NCBI GenBank assembly: GCA_026004775.1
Contig: BPJU01000001.1
Span: 496,001-560,000, forward strand
DNA length: 64,000 bases
Direction: 5' to 3'
DNA from: Pirellulaceae bacterium
Lineage (GTDB): Bacteria; Planctomycetota; Planctomycetia; Pirellulales; Pirellulaceae
In this document: positions 52,444-61,905 of the stretch, piece after piece
Layout: each line of letters opens with the position of its first letter
How positions within the stretch are numbered: position 1 is the first letter of the stretch
Translations under genes and position numbers: made by a program
The notes under the pieces: model-generated
What the model was told of the DNA's origin: nothing
Database searches by the model: none
Seen by the model: the letters and a program-made list of their open reading frames with translations, nothing else

Positions 52444-53739
52444 ATGGCGGGCGAGCGCACTATACGTATTGACGCACTGACTCGTGTAGAAGGTGAAGGC
52501 GCCCTCTATGTAAGGACGCGCAATGGCACGATCGAGGATCTACGCTTGCAGATCTACGAACCGCCACGGATGTTCGAAGCGTTCTTGCGAGGGCGCTCGC
52601 TCGAAGAGGTGCCGGACATTACAGCCCGCATCTGCGGTATCTGTCCGGTAGCGTACCAAATGAGTAGTGTTCACGCCCTGGAACAAGCACTCGGAATCCA
52701 AGTCACTCCGGAAATACGGCAACTGCGGCGATTGCTCTATTGTGGCGAATGGATTGCAAGCCACACGTTGCACATTTATCTATTGAATGCTCCGGATTTC
52801 TTCGATTGTGACAGCGCCTTGCAGATGGCCGAGCGGTTTCCGGATCGGGTGCGGGTTGGCTTGCGCATGAAAAAGCACGGCAATCAACTTCTGGAAGCAC
52901 TCGGCGGACGTGCCATCCATCCGGTGAACGTGGCGGTAGGGGGCTTTTACCGTGTTCCTCGAGCGGATCAACTGCGGCGGCTCATTCCCGACTTCCAATG
53001 GTGTTTGGATGCCGCCCAAGATACTGTTCGCTGGGTGGCTTCGTTCGCGTTTCCGGACTTTGACCGTCCCTGTGAGCTTGTGTCGCTGGTGCATCCGGAC
53101 GAGTATCCGATGAACGAAGGATCGATTGGGACTTCGTCCGGTGAGAGGATTGCGGTCGATAAATACGAAGACTGTTTTGAAGAACGCCAGGTGCCCTATT
53201 CAACGGCTTACCATTCGCTGCGGCGGCCGGCCGGAACAACCTACCTAGTGGGTCCGCTGGCTCGAGTCAACCTGAATTGTGATCGCTTGTCACCTGTCGC
53301 GCGGCAGCTCGCGGAGGAGCTGCCAGTCTCATGGCCGTCTCGCAATCCTTTCCATAGTATCATCGCCCGCGCTTTGGAAGTCGTCCACGCTTTCGACGAA
53401 GCGTTACAGATTATGCGAAACTACCGCGAACCGTCACAGTCCCGCATCGCCTACAGTTACCGCGACGCTGCTGGTTGCGCTGCCACCGAAGCACCGCGAG
53501 GGCTTCTGTACCATCGGTATGCGGTTGATGCTGGTGGAAAAGTAACAGAAGCCAAAATCATACCACCGACCTCCCAGAACCAGGCTCAGATCGAAGCCGA
53601 TCTGCGAGCATGGCTCCCGAACGTACAACATCTGACGGATCCAGCCCTCAGTCGTGCTTGTGAAAACCTGGTGCGCTGTTATGACCCATGTATTAGTTGC
53701 GCTACGCACTTCTTGACAGTGCAGATCGATCGGATATGA
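52444..53739 (+). CDS. hydA: [NiFe]-hydrogenase large (alpha) subunit, group 3b
   Basis: The 431-residue catalytic subunit. The first NiFe ligand pair is Cys64 and Cys67 in ARICGICPVAYQMSSVHALE, which is the group 3b form of the L1 motif. The second pair is Cys416 and Cys419 in the C-terminal CYDPCISCATHFLTVQIDRI (412-431). Maturation should remove the last nine residues after His422, which the protease encoded just downstream would do. In known group 3b enzymes the reaction is reversible H2 oxidation with NADP(H), with some polysulfide reduction. The protease gene overlaps its stop codon by 4 bases. Confidence 0.97.
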   Translation: MAGERTIRIDALTRVEGEGALYVRTRNGTIEDLRLQIYEPPRMFEAFLRGRSLEEVPDITARICGICPVAYQMSSVHALEQALGIQVTPEIRQLRRLLYCGEWIASHTLHIYLLNAPDFFDCDSALQMAERFPDRVRVGLRMKKHGNQLLEALGGRAIHPVNVAVGGFYRVPRADQLRRLIPDFQWCLDAAQDTVRWVASFAFPDFDRPCELVSLVHPDEYPMNEGSIGTSSGERIAVDKYEDCFEERQVPYSTAYHSLRRPAGTTYLVGPLARVNLNCDRLSPVARQLAEELPVSWPSRNPFHSIIARALEVVHAFDEALQIMRNYREPSQSRIAYSYRDAAGCAATEAPRGLLYHRYAVDAGGKVTEAKIIPPTSQNQAQIEADLRAWLPNVQHLTDPALSRACENLVRCYDPCISCATHFLTVQIDRI

Positions 53740-54203
53740 GCGACAAAACTGTGCTGGTGGCGGGTATAGGTTCCCCTCACGGAGATGACCAGGCCGGCTG
53801 GTTGGTGGTCGACATGATGAGTACCACCCGGACGGCTGATTTCGTTCGCCTCAAGAAAGCCCACCAGCCTTTGGATTTTCTGGACTGGCTTCCCGACACC
53901 GACGCGCTGCATATCATCGACGCGTGCCGGTTACCGGTTCCTGCCGATGTCATCTATCGGTGGAGATGGCCCGAAGGCCCGTGGACGCGGGGTACGACTG
54001 TGAGTTCCCATGGATGGTCGCTCGTTTCCGCCCTCGATCTGGCGTCCAAGCTGGGTCTGACACCCCAACGAGTGTCGATCTGGGGCGTACCAGGTAAACA
54101 ATTCCGGGCAGATTCGCCGCCCAGCGACGAAGTGGTATTTCGGGCCCGCTACTGTGCCATGCGAGTTACGAGGGAAATCACCAAAAGCCTCGAGGTGTGT
54201 TGA
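53736..54203 (+). CDS. Hydrogenase maturation endopeptidase
   Basis: A 155-residue HycI/HyaD-family protease that trims the large-subunit C terminus after nickel insertion. The N-terminal motif VLVAGIGSPHGDDQAGWLVV (6-25) holds the nickel-sensing Asp, and the mid-part has HIIDACR. VSSHGWS resembles the family's His-containing loop. ATG 53736 overlaps the hydA stop (ATGA), and hypA begins 2 bases after its own stop. Specificity for the adjacent HydA is inferred from location. Confidence 0.92.
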   Translation: MSDKTVLVAGIGSPHGDDQAGWLVVDMMSTTRTADFVRLKKAHQPLDFLDWLPDTDALHIIDACRLPVPADVIYRWRWPEGPWTRGTTVSSHGWSLVSALDLASKLGLTPQRVSIWGVPGKQFRADSPPSDEVVFRARYCAMRVTREITKSLEVC

Positions 54204-54205
54204 CG

Positions 54206-54604
54206 ATGCACGAGCGTTCGGTCGCTTTGGCCGTTTTGCGGCAGTTGGACCACATCCGCGAGTCGAGTGGGGTGCGGCGCTTTGTGCGCGTCACACTGGA
54301 ACTGGGCGAATTGAGCGGCGTCGAACCATCCCAATTTGTCGAGGCCTTCTTTGAACTGGGCACCCAAGAATGGCTCTCCGGGGTCGAATTAGAGCTGCGC
54401 CAGACGCCTCTATCAGCCAAATGTCGGTCATGCGGCTCGATGTTCCCAGTAGAGTCATACACATTTCTATGCCCATTATGTGGTTCTACCAGTGATTTAA
54501 TAGACGGTGACAAAATAACATTGGTAAGTGTAGAAGCGAAGGTCGATGCGGATCAGAGTGAGGACGATAATGCAGCCTTTCTTGCACCGTTGAATTCCCG
54601 GTAG
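54206..54604 (+). CDS. hypA: Hydrogenase nickel chaperone HypA
   Basis: A 132-residue nickel-binding protein that delivers Ni to the large subunit with HypB. The protein must start MHERS, since His2 is the nickel ligand, so ATG 54206 is chosen over the in-frame TTG at 54197. The zinc site is Cys73/Cys76 (CRSC) and Cys89/Cys92 (CPLC). VTLELGELSGVEPSQFVEAF matches the family core. The tail is slightly longer and more acidic than usual. Confidence 0.95.
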   Translation: MHERSVALAVLRQLDHIRESSGVRRFVRVTLELGELSGVEPSQFVEAFFELGTQEWLSGVELELRQTPLSAKCRSCGSMFPVESYTFLCPLCGSTSDLIDGDKITLVSVEAKVDADQSEDDNAAFLAPLNSR

Positions 54605-54730
54605 AAGTACCAAGATAACTTACCGGTCATGCCGTCAAGACTCCTGCGACGTATGAGAAGATGTGTAATTGATAATTGATAGGACGTTCCTGACCGGATT
54701 CCGGGCGGTAATTCGTTTTGCGATGGGCAG

Positions 54731-55408
54731 ATGATGAGCCGAACCATTCGTACCATTGTCGTGAAGCGGGACGTGTATGAGTCCTTGCGTATCGACGCTG
54801 GCGAGCAACGGAAGCGCTGGTCGGAGCAGGGCACATTGGCGGTGAATGTGCTCTCGTCGCCGGGGGCAGGCAAGACGACTCTGCTTCAGGCGACGGCACG
54901 GCGTCTTGCGAGTCGGTATCGGATGGCGGTCCTGGTGGGTGATCTGGAGACGGATCGCGATGCCCAACGCCTGGCACCGTTGCTCCCGGCGGTCCAACTG
55001 ACAACCGGAGGAGCCTGCCATCTGGACATCGCGCTGGTGCGGCGCGGCGTGGAAGCTCTCGGTAATATTCCGTTGGACTTTCTGTTCATAGAAAATGTCG
55101 GAAACCTGGTCTGTCCGGCATCGCACGACTTGGGCGAACATCTGCGAGTCGTACTTCTAAGCACAACCGAAGGCGATGACAAACCTGCTAAATATCCGAA
55201 AATTTTCCGGACCAGTCAGGCGCTGGTAATTACCAAAACGGACTTGATACCGTTCGTGCCGTTCGACGTCGCGGCTGCCGAACGGGAGGCAAGGAAAATA
55301 CAACCGGAACTTGCATGTTTTCAAATATGCGCACTGCGCGATGAGGGCGTGGGTGAGTGGTGCAAGTATCTGGAAGAGCAACGCAACCGGATACTTTCGA
55401 TGAAATAG
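54731..55408 (+). CDS. hypB: Hydrogenase nickel-incorporation GTPase HypB
   Basis: A 225-residue G3E GTPase. The Walker A motif is NVLSSPGAGKTTLL (39-52, Lys48). VGDLETDRDAQRL, FLFIENVGNLVCPASHDLGE (metal-binding Cys in the GTPase domain) and VITKTDLIPF follow. There is no His-rich N-terminal nickel-storage stretch, so it is the simple form. A 126-base AT-richer gap (TAATTGATAATTGATA) separates it from hypA, so an internal promoter is possible. hypF begins 22 bases downstream. Confidence 0.95.
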   Translation: MMSRTIRTIVVKRDVYESLRIDAGEQRKRWSEQGTLAVNVLSSPGAGKTTLLQATARRLASRYRMAVLVGDLETDRDAQRLAPLLPAVQLTTGGACHLDIALVRRGVEALGNIPLDFLFIENVGNLVCPASHDLGEHLRVVLLSTTEGDDKPAKYPKIFRTSQALVITKTDLIPFVPFDVAAAEREARKIQPELACFQICALRDEGVGEWCKYLEEQRNRILSMK

Positions 55409-55430
55409 TATTACCCACAGGGATGGCACA

Positions 55431-57812
55431 ATGGCAGTGGGCCGGTCAGAGTCGCCAGCGGTCGTCGCAAGGCGGATTCGGCTGTTCGGGCGAGTTCAGG
55501 GAGTGGGGGTGCGCCCCGCCGTGGCGAGGTTGGCCAGCGAGCTGGGGCTGTGCGGATACGTCGTCAATACGCTTTCTTGTGTGGAAATCCGAATCGAAGG
55601 AGAATTGCAAGCCGTTGAGCTGTTTCAGCTGCGGTTAGGCGATCAATTGCCGCAGCCAGCGGTGGTGACGGACGTCGTCCAGGAACGGGTGCCCGTCGAG
55701 GGCCATACGACCTTCACTATCGAACATGCGCACCAGGCGGGCGGGCGATCACCAGAGTCGGTTTCACTCGCCGGTGCAGGCACATCCTGCCTCGTTCCGC
55801 CGGATCTAGTGGTCTGTGATTCCTGTCTTCATGAAACCAAACAAGAGACTAATCGGCGTCATGCCTACCCGTTCACCACCTGCGCGCTGTGTGGTCCGCG
55901 CTATTCGATTATCCGGCAGATGCCGTATGAACGCTGCAACACCACAATGGCTGGTTTTGCCCTGTGTGAGAAATGCCGCGAGGAGTATACATCGGGTTAC
56001 GACCGTCGATACCATGCGGAAACGATTGCGTGTCCCCAGTGTGGCCCGCAGCTTGTTCTCCGGGATGCCCGAGGGCAGCCGATAGCCTTCGGAAGCCAGG
56101 CGGTCGGCGCTGCCGTTGACGCCTTGCGCCGCGGTGCCATTGTGGCATTGCTGGGGGTGGGCGGATACCAATTGTTGGTAGATGCCACGTCGCAACAGGC
56201 GGTCGAACGTCTGCGGGAGCGGAAACGTCGTCCCGCCAAGCCGTTAGCGGTGCTGGTGGCGTCGCTCCAGGAAGCGGACGTTCTGGGAGAATTAGACGAG
56301 GCAGCCCGAAAGCTGCTTGCCGATGCGGCTGGTCCCATTGTGGTTGTCCGCAAGAAAAGCAGTTGTTGCCTTGCGCCCGCCGTCACGCTGCGATTTCCTA
56401 CCGTGGGGCTTCTGCTTCCTACTACCCCGCTTCACTGGTTACTGGTTACGCAATTTGGAAAACCTTTGGTGTGCACGAGCGGCAACGTGGAGGGGGAACC
56501 GCTGGCATACAGTGCGTCGGCGGCAGACGTGCAGTTGGCTGATGTGGCTGATCTGCGGCTGGAACACGACAGGCCCGTTTACCGGCCGATCGATGACAGC
56601 CTGGTGCAGACAGCAGCGGGTCGGACGATGGTGCTGCGCTTGGCGCGTGGCTATGCACCTTGGCCTCTGAACCTGGTGGCCGGTAAACCCGTTGTCGCTG
56701 TGGGCGGCCACCAGAAAGTCGCCGTTGCTCTGGCCAACTCCTCCCAAGCTGTTCTCGGTCCTCATATTGGTGACTTGGACAGCGCCGAAACGGCCAAGCG
56801 ATTCGAAGAATCATGCAATGCCTTGATGGATCTTTACGCTGTCAGACCGTCGCTGGTGGTTTGTGATTTGCATCCGGACTACTATACCACGATGTGGGCA
56901 GAGCGAAGTGGTTTGCCGTTACTGCGCGTACAACATCACCATGCGCATGTCGTGGCGGCGATGATCGAACACGGGTGGTTGGATCAACCCGTGTTGGGAG
57001 TAGCCTTTGATGGCACAGGGTACGGTCTGGACGGATCGGTCTGGGGTGGAGAGTTCTTGGTAGCGACGCAGCGGGAATTCAAGCGAGTAGGGTGCTTGAG
57101 ACCTTTCTTGCTGCCGGGGGGAGAAAGAGCGATTCGGGAGCCATGGCGGGTGGCTGCGTCGCTGGTGTGGCAAGCGGAGGGGCCGGAAGCGGTTGCCAGG
57201 TTGCGATTCACACAGGGCCGACCGGAGAGCGTGCTGCCGTTGCTGGGCCGGCCAAATCTTTCACCATCGACAACCAGTGCTGGACGATTGTTCGACGGGG
57301 TGGCCGCCCTGGTTCTTGGTTGGGAAGCCTCCCAGTTCGAAGGTGAAGCTGCGATGCACCTGGAATCGGCCTGCATGGCTGCCCTTTCTTGTCCTGGCAA
57401 CGGAAATGCGGAAGATGTGGCGGCGGTCGGGGGTTTCGGCGATTGGGATGAATTGGACTGGCAGGTGGGATATCGTTTGCCCATCGAAGATGGCGCCGTC
57501 AAACAGGTCGATTGGCGTCCTATGGTGCGCCAGATTCTGGCCGACCTTCGCAGGGGCAAACCGGTCAGCCGCATCGCACTCGATTTCCATATGGGGCTGG
57601 CTGACGCTGTGTTCCGCTTTTGCGGTCTTTACTCCCATTTGCCGGTGGTACTGTCGGGTGGGGTTTTCCAGAATCGCGTGTTGGTGGAACTTTTGTCGGC
57701 CAGGTTTGCCCGCAGTGGGCAACGATGCGGGCTGCCCGGTATCATTCCGGTAAACGACGGGGGGCTGGCGGCCGGCCAATTGGCCGTGGCGGCTGCGCGG
57801 TTGGTCAGATGA
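55431..57812 (+). CDS. hypF: Carbamoyltransferase HypF
   Basis: A 793-residue enzyme that converts carbamoyl phosphate to the carbamoyl group passed to HypE for cyanide-ligand synthesis. Domains in order: acylphosphatase (RLFGRVQGVGVRPAVARLA, about 12-30), a zinc-finger pair (CDSCLHE...CALCGPRYS and CEKCREEY...CPQCGP), a YrdC-like domain (KRRPAKPLAVLVAS) and a Kae1-like C-terminal domain (VQHHHAHVVAAMIEHGW, VAFDGTGYGLDGSVWGGEF, VVLSGGVFQNRVLVELL). Length and all parts are complete. hypC starts 10 bases after its stop. Confidence 0.97.
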   Translation: MAVGRSESPAVVARRIRLFGRVQGVGVRPAVARLASELGLCGYVVNTLSCVEIRIEGELQAVELFQLRLGDQLPQPAVVTDVVQERVPVEGHTTFTIEHAHQAGGRSPESVSLAGAGTSCLVPPDLVVCDSCLHETKQETNRRHAYPFTTCALCGPRYSIIRQMPYERCNTTMAGFALCEKCREEYTSGYDRRYHAETIACPQCGPQLVLRDARGQPIAFGSQAVGAAVDALRRGAIVALLGVGGYQLLVDATSQQAVERLRERKRRPAKPLAVLVASLQEADVLGELDEAARKLLADAAGPIVVVRKKSSCCLAPAVTLRFPTVGLLLPTTPLHWLLVTQFGKPLVCTSGNVEGEPLAYSASAADVQLADVADLRLEHDRPVYRPIDDSLVQTAAGRTMVLRLARGYAPWPLNLVAGKPVVAVGGHQKVAVALANSSQAVLGPHIGDLDSAETAKRFEESCNALMDLYAVRPSLVVCDLHPDYYTTMWAERSGLPLLRVQHHHAHVVAAMIEHGWLDQPVLGVAFDGTGYGLDGSVWGGEFLVATQREFKRVGCLRPFLLPGGERAIREPWRVAASLVWQAEGPEAVARLRFTQGRPESVLPLLGRPNLSPSTTSAGRLFDGVAALVLGWEASQFEGEAAMHLESACMAALSCPGNGNAEDVAAVGGFGDWDELDWQVGYRLPIEDGAVKQVDWRPMVRQILADLRRGKPVSRIALDFHMGLADAVFRFCGLYSHLPVVLSGGVFQNRVLVELLSARFARSGQRCGLPGIIPVNDGGLAAGQLAVAAARLVR

Positions 57813-57822
57813 GGGTAACGTG

Positions 57823-58095
57823 ATGTGCCTGGGAATTCCCGGAAAGGTAGTGCGGTGGCTTTGCCGCGAAGGTGTGGCGGCCGCGGCCGAGATTGAATTC
57901 GAATCGGTGCGTCGGGTTTGCCACATGGCGTGCGTTCCGGAAGCGGAAGAAGGCGACTACGTGATTGTCCATGCCGGCATCGCCATCAGTCGCATCGATC
58001 CGCAGGAGGTGGTTCGGTTCCAGGAAGAACTAGCGAACAGTAAGCTACACGACGAATGGCCGCTGACCGAGACGGCCGGGGGGGAATTGCCGTGA
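57823..58095 (+). CDS. hypC: Hydrogenase assembly chaperone HypC
   Basis: A 90-residue chaperone that with HypD carries the Fe(CN)2CO unit to the large subunit. It must begin MCLGIPG with the essential Cys2, so ATG 57823 is right rather than the in-frame GTG three bases earlier. GDYVIVHAGIAISRIDPQE matches the family. hypD starts 12 bases downstream. Confidence 0.96.
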   Translation: MCLGIPGKVVRWLCREGVAAAAEIEFESVRRVCHMACVPEAEEGDYVIVHAGIAISRIDPQEVVRFQEELANSKLHDEWPLTETAGGELP

Positions 58096-58107
58096 GGATA
58101 TGGGGCC

Positions 58108-59316
58108 GTGAGGTACTTGGATGAGTTTCGCGACCCGGTGTTAGCCAAGCGGCTGGTCGCACAGATCCGGCGCTCGGCCCGTCGATCGTGGACCATCATG
58201 GAAGTATGCGGTGGTCAAACGCATGGCTTGTTACGGTACGCGATCGATGTGGAGCTGGAGGGCGTCGTACATCTTGTTCATGGTCCGGGATGTCCCGTGT
58301 GTGTGACGCCGCTGGAAAGTATCGACTTTGCCCAGCGTTTGGCCCTCCAACCCGGAGTTTTGGTTACCAGCTTCGGCGATATGCTGCGCGTGCCGGGGCC
58401 TCATGGCTCGCTGCTGGAGCTAAAGGCACGTGGGGCCAACGTGCGCGTTGTGTATTCACCCTTGGATGCGGTCGACTTGGCGCGGCGGTACCCGGATTAC
58501 CAAATAGTATTCTTTGCAGTTGGTTTCGAAACCACAGCTCCAGCCACGGCACTGGCGGTGCTTCAAGCTGCTTCGGAGAATCTCACGAATTTCTCGCTTC
58601 TGGTTGCTCATGTACGCGTGCAGCCCGCCATGGAGGCATTGGCTTCGATGCCCGACTCGCGCGTGCAGGGCTTCTTGGCAGCCGGCCACGTGTGTACGAT
58701 AACCGGTTATGCCTCATACGAAGCGTTTGTGGAACGATACCAACTACCGGTGGTGGTGACCGGTTTTGAGCCTTTGGACTTGTTACACGGTATTTGGGCT
58801 TGCGTCCGTCAGTTGGAAGTTGGTTCAGCACAAGTCGAAAACTGCTATCGGCGGAGCGTGCGGCGAGAGGGGAACTTACGGGCCCAGCAGTTGGTCGGGC
58901 AGGTGTATCAGATTTGTGATCGGCCGTGGCGGGGGTGGGGGATAATACCGGGAGGAGGTCTGCAACTGAGACCCGAGTGGCGGGAGTTCGACGCCGAGGT
59001 GCGGTTCGCTTCGCTGCTGGAAAGTGTGGTGAATGAACCGTCGGAATGTCGCAGCGCTGATGTATTAGCCGGTCGTATCAAACCGACCGAGTGTCCGGCG
59101 TTTGCTGTTCGTTGTACGCCGGATCGACCGCTCGGGGCACCCATGGTCTCCTCCGAAGGCGCGTGTGCCGCCTACTTTCGCTACCGCACGGCGTGCACTT
59201 GGTGTGACTCTTTACGGGACTCGGCGGTGGCGGACGATCGCCTCAGGACAACAGCTCAACGGGTGCGGGAGGATACAGCAGCGGCTTCGGTGAGACGGGG
59301 CTACCATGAGCGGTGA
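58108..59316 (+). CDS. hypD: Hydrogenase iron-center assembly protein HypD
   Basis: A 402-residue Fe-S protein on which the Fe(CN)2CO group is assembled. Conserved cysteine motifs are MEVCGGQTHGLLRYAID, VHGPGCPVCVTPLESI and, near the C terminus, EGACAAYFRYR. FFAVGFETTAPATALAV and IIPGGGLQLRPEWREFDAE are also diagnostic. The C-terminal 25 or so residues after the usual end are variable. Start is GTG 58108 (MRYLDEFRDP). It overlaps hypE by 11 bases. Confidence 0.96.
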   Translation: MRYLDEFRDPVLAKRLVAQIRRSARRSWTIMEVCGGQTHGLLRYAIDVELEGVVHLVHGPGCPVCVTPLESIDFAQRLALQPGVLVTSFGDMLRVPGPHGSLLELKARGANVRVVYSPLDAVDLARRYPDYQIVFFAVGFETTAPATALAVLQAASENLTNFSLLVAHVRVQPAMEALASMPDSRVQGFLAAGHVCTITGYASYEAFVERYQLPVVVTGFEPLDLLHGIWACVRQLEVGSAQVENCYRRSVRREGNLRAQQLVGQVYQICDRPWRGWGIIPGGGLQLRPEWREFDAEVRFASLLESVVNEPSECRSADVLAGRIKPTECPAFAVRCTPDRPLGAPMVSSEGACAAYFRYRTACTWCDSLRDSAVADDRLRTTAQRVREDTAAASVRRGYHER

Positions 59317-60343
59317 GGTGTTTTCGGACGACGAAGAACGCATTCTGTTGGCTCACGGGGAGGGAGGCCGCTTGATGCGCCGCCTGATCCGGCAGAGGAT
59401 CGTGGCGGCATTGGATCACGGTGGTGTTCTGGGCCAACTGGAGGATGCTGCGCGACTTCCGCACTTTTCGGGGCGGCTGGCGGTGACTACCGACAGTTTC
59501 GTCGTAACACCGCTTTTTTTCCCCGGTGGCGATATCGGTAAGCTCGCCGTGCACGGCACCGTAAACGACTTGGCGGTGAGCGGAGCACGTGCCCGATACT
59601 TGACGCTCGGATTTATCCTGGAAGAGGGACTTGCATTGAGCGTATTGGATCGAGTTCTCGCCAGCATCGCGGAGGCTGCTCGTGACACCGAAACACAAAT
59701 TGTAGCCGGTGACACAAAGGTTGTGCCTCGCGGCGCCGCCGACGGCCTGTTTGTCACAATGACTGGGATCGGGGAGTTGATCGAGCCGATGTTGTCCGGG
59801 CCGGCAGCTTTGCAGCCCGGTGACCAACTGCTCGTCTCCGGACCGATCGGTCGTCATGGGGTTGCCGTGTTGTGTGCTCGCGAACAGCTCGAATTCCAAC
59901 CGGCCCCCGCGAGTGACTCGGCTCCCCTGGCGACTGTGTGCCACCAGTTACAACGGAGTTTAGGGGCAAACTTGCGGGCGATGCGCGATGCGACTCGCGG
60001 CGGATTGGCTGCCGTATGCCATGAATGGGCAGAAGCGTGTGGCAAGTCGCTGGTGCTCTTCGAGGATGCAATTCCGGTTTCGTCCGATGTCCGCGGCGTG
60101 TGCGAGTTGCTCGGATTGGATCCGGTCCATATCGCCAATGAAGGCACGATGCTGCTCGGTGTCGCTGCTGATGCCGTGGATGAAGCATTGGCCGTGATGC
60201 ATGCGTTTCCGCAAACGGCACAGGCATGTCATATCGGGCAGGTGTCGGAGCGCGACCGGTTGCCGGTAATGGTCCGCACACGCATGGGACGTACGCGACC
60301 GTTGGATGACCCTCTCGGTTCACCTTTGCCGCGTATCTGCTAA
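59306..60343 (+). CDS. hypE: Hydrogenase cyanide-ligand synthase HypE
   Basis: A 345-residue member of the PurM/AIR synthase family that dehydrates the thiocarbamate on its C-terminal cysteine to a thiocyanate. The required end is present: LDDPLGSPLPRIC, with Cys345 as the last residue. LAVTTDSFVVTPLFFPGGDIGKLAVHGTVNDLAVSGA (the ATP-binding part) and RDATRGGLAAVCHEWAE are typical. It completes the hypABFCDE set. The next gene is about 180 bases downstream and appears unrelated. Confidence 0.97.
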   Translation: MSGEVFSDDEERILLAHGEGGRLMRRLIRQRIVAALDHGGVLGQLEDAARLPHFSGRLAVTTDSFVVTPLFFPGGDIGKLAVHGTVNDLAVSGARARYLTLGFILEEGLALSVLDRVLASIAEAARDTETQIVAGDTKVVPRGAADGLFVTMTGIGELIEPMLSGPAALQPGDQLLVSGPIGRHGVAVLCAREQLEFQPAPASDSAPLATVCHQLQRSLGANLRAMRDATRGGLAAVCHEWAEACGKSLVLFEDAIPVSSDVRGVCELLGLDPVHIANEGTMLLGVAADAVDEALAVMHAFPQTAQACHIGQVSERDRLPVMVRTRMGRTRPLDDPLGSPLPRIC

Positions 60344-60524
60344 AGTTCCACGAAGAGGGTTTTTCCTCTTCGTTGCACCGCGATGCTGCGACTGGCTGGC
60401 CGGGAGCACGACCGTTTGCGTCGACCACGCGGTTTCATTATGCTGGTTCTGGAAGCGAAATGATGGGCGTGAGCGACTGCTCGCGGCCGAAGTCCACCAT
60501 CCGTCCGTACACGGAGCACGACGA

Positions 60525-61895
60525 ATGAATCGCACCAGCCAATCCGATGTTGGGGGAACCTCCCGCCGCAACTTCTTGAAGGGCAGCACGGCTGCCGCTG
60601 TACTGGCAGCTTCGTCCGCAGCCAAGGTCCATGCAGCCGAACAGAACACCATCCAAGTAGCACTGATCGGCTGTGGCGGCCGGGGAACCGGAGCGGCCGC
60701 CAATGCGCTGTCGGTCCAGAACGGACCCATCAAACTCGTGGCCATGGCCGATGTGTTCGAACACCGCTTGCGCAGTAGTTATGAGAACCTCAAGAAAGGT
60801 TTTGCCAATCAGGTGGACGTTCCGCCCGAAAGGCAGTTCGTCAGTTTCGACGGCTACAAGATGGCGATGGATTGTTTGAACCCCGGAGATGTCGCCATCC
60901 TGGCCACCCCTCCAGCGTTCCGCTGGGTGCATTTTACGTATGCCCTGGCCAAGGGGATTAATGTGTTCATGGAAAAGCCGGTAACTGTCGACGGTCCCAC
61001 CAGCCGGCGGATGTTTGAACTGGCTAAACAGTCCGAACAAAAGAATCTGAAAGTAGGTGTGGGCCTGATGTGCCGGCATTGCCAAGCGCGGCACGAGCTG
61101 TTGGAGAGGATCCGCGACGGCCAGATCGGGGATATTATCTTGATGCGAGCCTATCGTATGGCCGGTCCGACCGGGTCCGCGGCTACCGGGCCCAAGCCGC
61201 CGGAAATGAGCGAACTTCTCTATCAGATTGCACGGTTCCACGCCTTCTTGTGGGCAAGTGGTGGTGCGGTGAGCGACTTCTTGATCCACAACATCGATGA
61301 ATGTTGCTGGATGAAAGGCGATTGGCCGGTGGAGGCTATTGCCGGAGGAGGTCGCCATTACCGCGGCAATAACGTAGACCAGAACTTCGATTTCTACCAC
61401 ATCGAATATACGTTTCGGGACGGCACGAAACTTCTGATGGATGGCCGAACCATGCCCGGATGTTATCAGGAGTTCGCCAGCTATGCTCATGGGAGTAAAG
61501 GTTTGGCGGTGATCTCCACGGCTGGGCACACACCGGCCAAGTGTCGTATTTATCAGGGCCATCGCTTGACCCGTCAGGACATGACCTGGAGCTTCCCGCC
61601 GCCGGAACCAAATCCTTACCAGTTGGAGTGGGATCACCTGATTGCGGCTATTCGCGAAGATCGCCCCTACAATGAGCTGGAGCGGGGTGTTCAGGCGAGC
61701 CTGGTAACGTCCATGGGCCGCATGGCCGCTCATACGGGCCAGCGAGTCACCTATGAAGACATGCTGAATTGCCCGCACGAGTTTGCACCGGACGTAGACA
61801 AGTTGACGTTCGAGTCTCCGGCACCTCTTCAGGCTGACGCCGATGGGAAATACCCGGTGCCGATGCCGGGTCTGATTACGGATCGGGAGTATTGA
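60525..61895 (+). CDS. Gfo/Idh/MocA oxidoreductase with Tat signal
   Basis: A 456-residue NAD(P)-dependent sugar oxidoreductase-type protein exported by Tat. The signal has TSRRNFLKGSTAAAVLAASS (12-31). The Rossmann motif is VALIGCGGRGTGAAANAL, the EKP motif is VFMEKPVTVDGPT, and the C-terminal domain has DFLIHNIDECCWMKGDWP with a likely catalytic His. Secreted members of this family are very common in planctomycetes; substrates are mostly unknown. The predicted start is ATG 60525. The gene is unlikely to be part of the hyp operon. Confidence 0.92.
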   Translation: MNRTSQSDVGGTSRRNFLKGSTAAAVLAASSAAKVHAAEQNTIQVALIGCGGRGTGAAANALSVQNGPIKLVAMADVFEHRLRSSYENLKKGFANQVDVPPERQFVSFDGYKMAMDCLNPGDVAILATPPAFRWVHFTYALAKGINVFMEKPVTVDGPTSRRMFELAKQSEQKNLKVGVGLMCRHCQARHELLERIRDGQIGDIILMRAYRMAGPTGSAATGPKPPEMSELLYQIARFHAFLWASGGAVSDFLIHNIDECCWMKGDWPVEAIAGGGRHYRGNNVDQNFDFYHIEYTFRDGTKLLMDGRTMPGCYQEFASYAHGSKGLAVISTAGHTPAKCRIYQGHRLTRQDMTWSFPPPEPNPYQLEWDHLIAAIREDRPYNELERGVQASLVTSMGRMAAHTGQRVTYEDMLNCPHEFAPDVDKLTFESPAPLQADADGKYPVPMPGLITDREY

Positions 61896-61905
61896 TAGGA
61901 GCGGG

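Noticed and set aside
54605-54730. Promoter between hypA and hypB
   Set aside because: AT-rich TAATTGATAATTGATA is suggestive, but I cannot place a convincing -35/-10 pair, so no promoter feature is reported.
60438-61778. 446-aa minus-strand frame opposite the Gfo/Idh/MocA gene
   Set aside because: Exact antisense of a well-supported gene; no recognisable domain.
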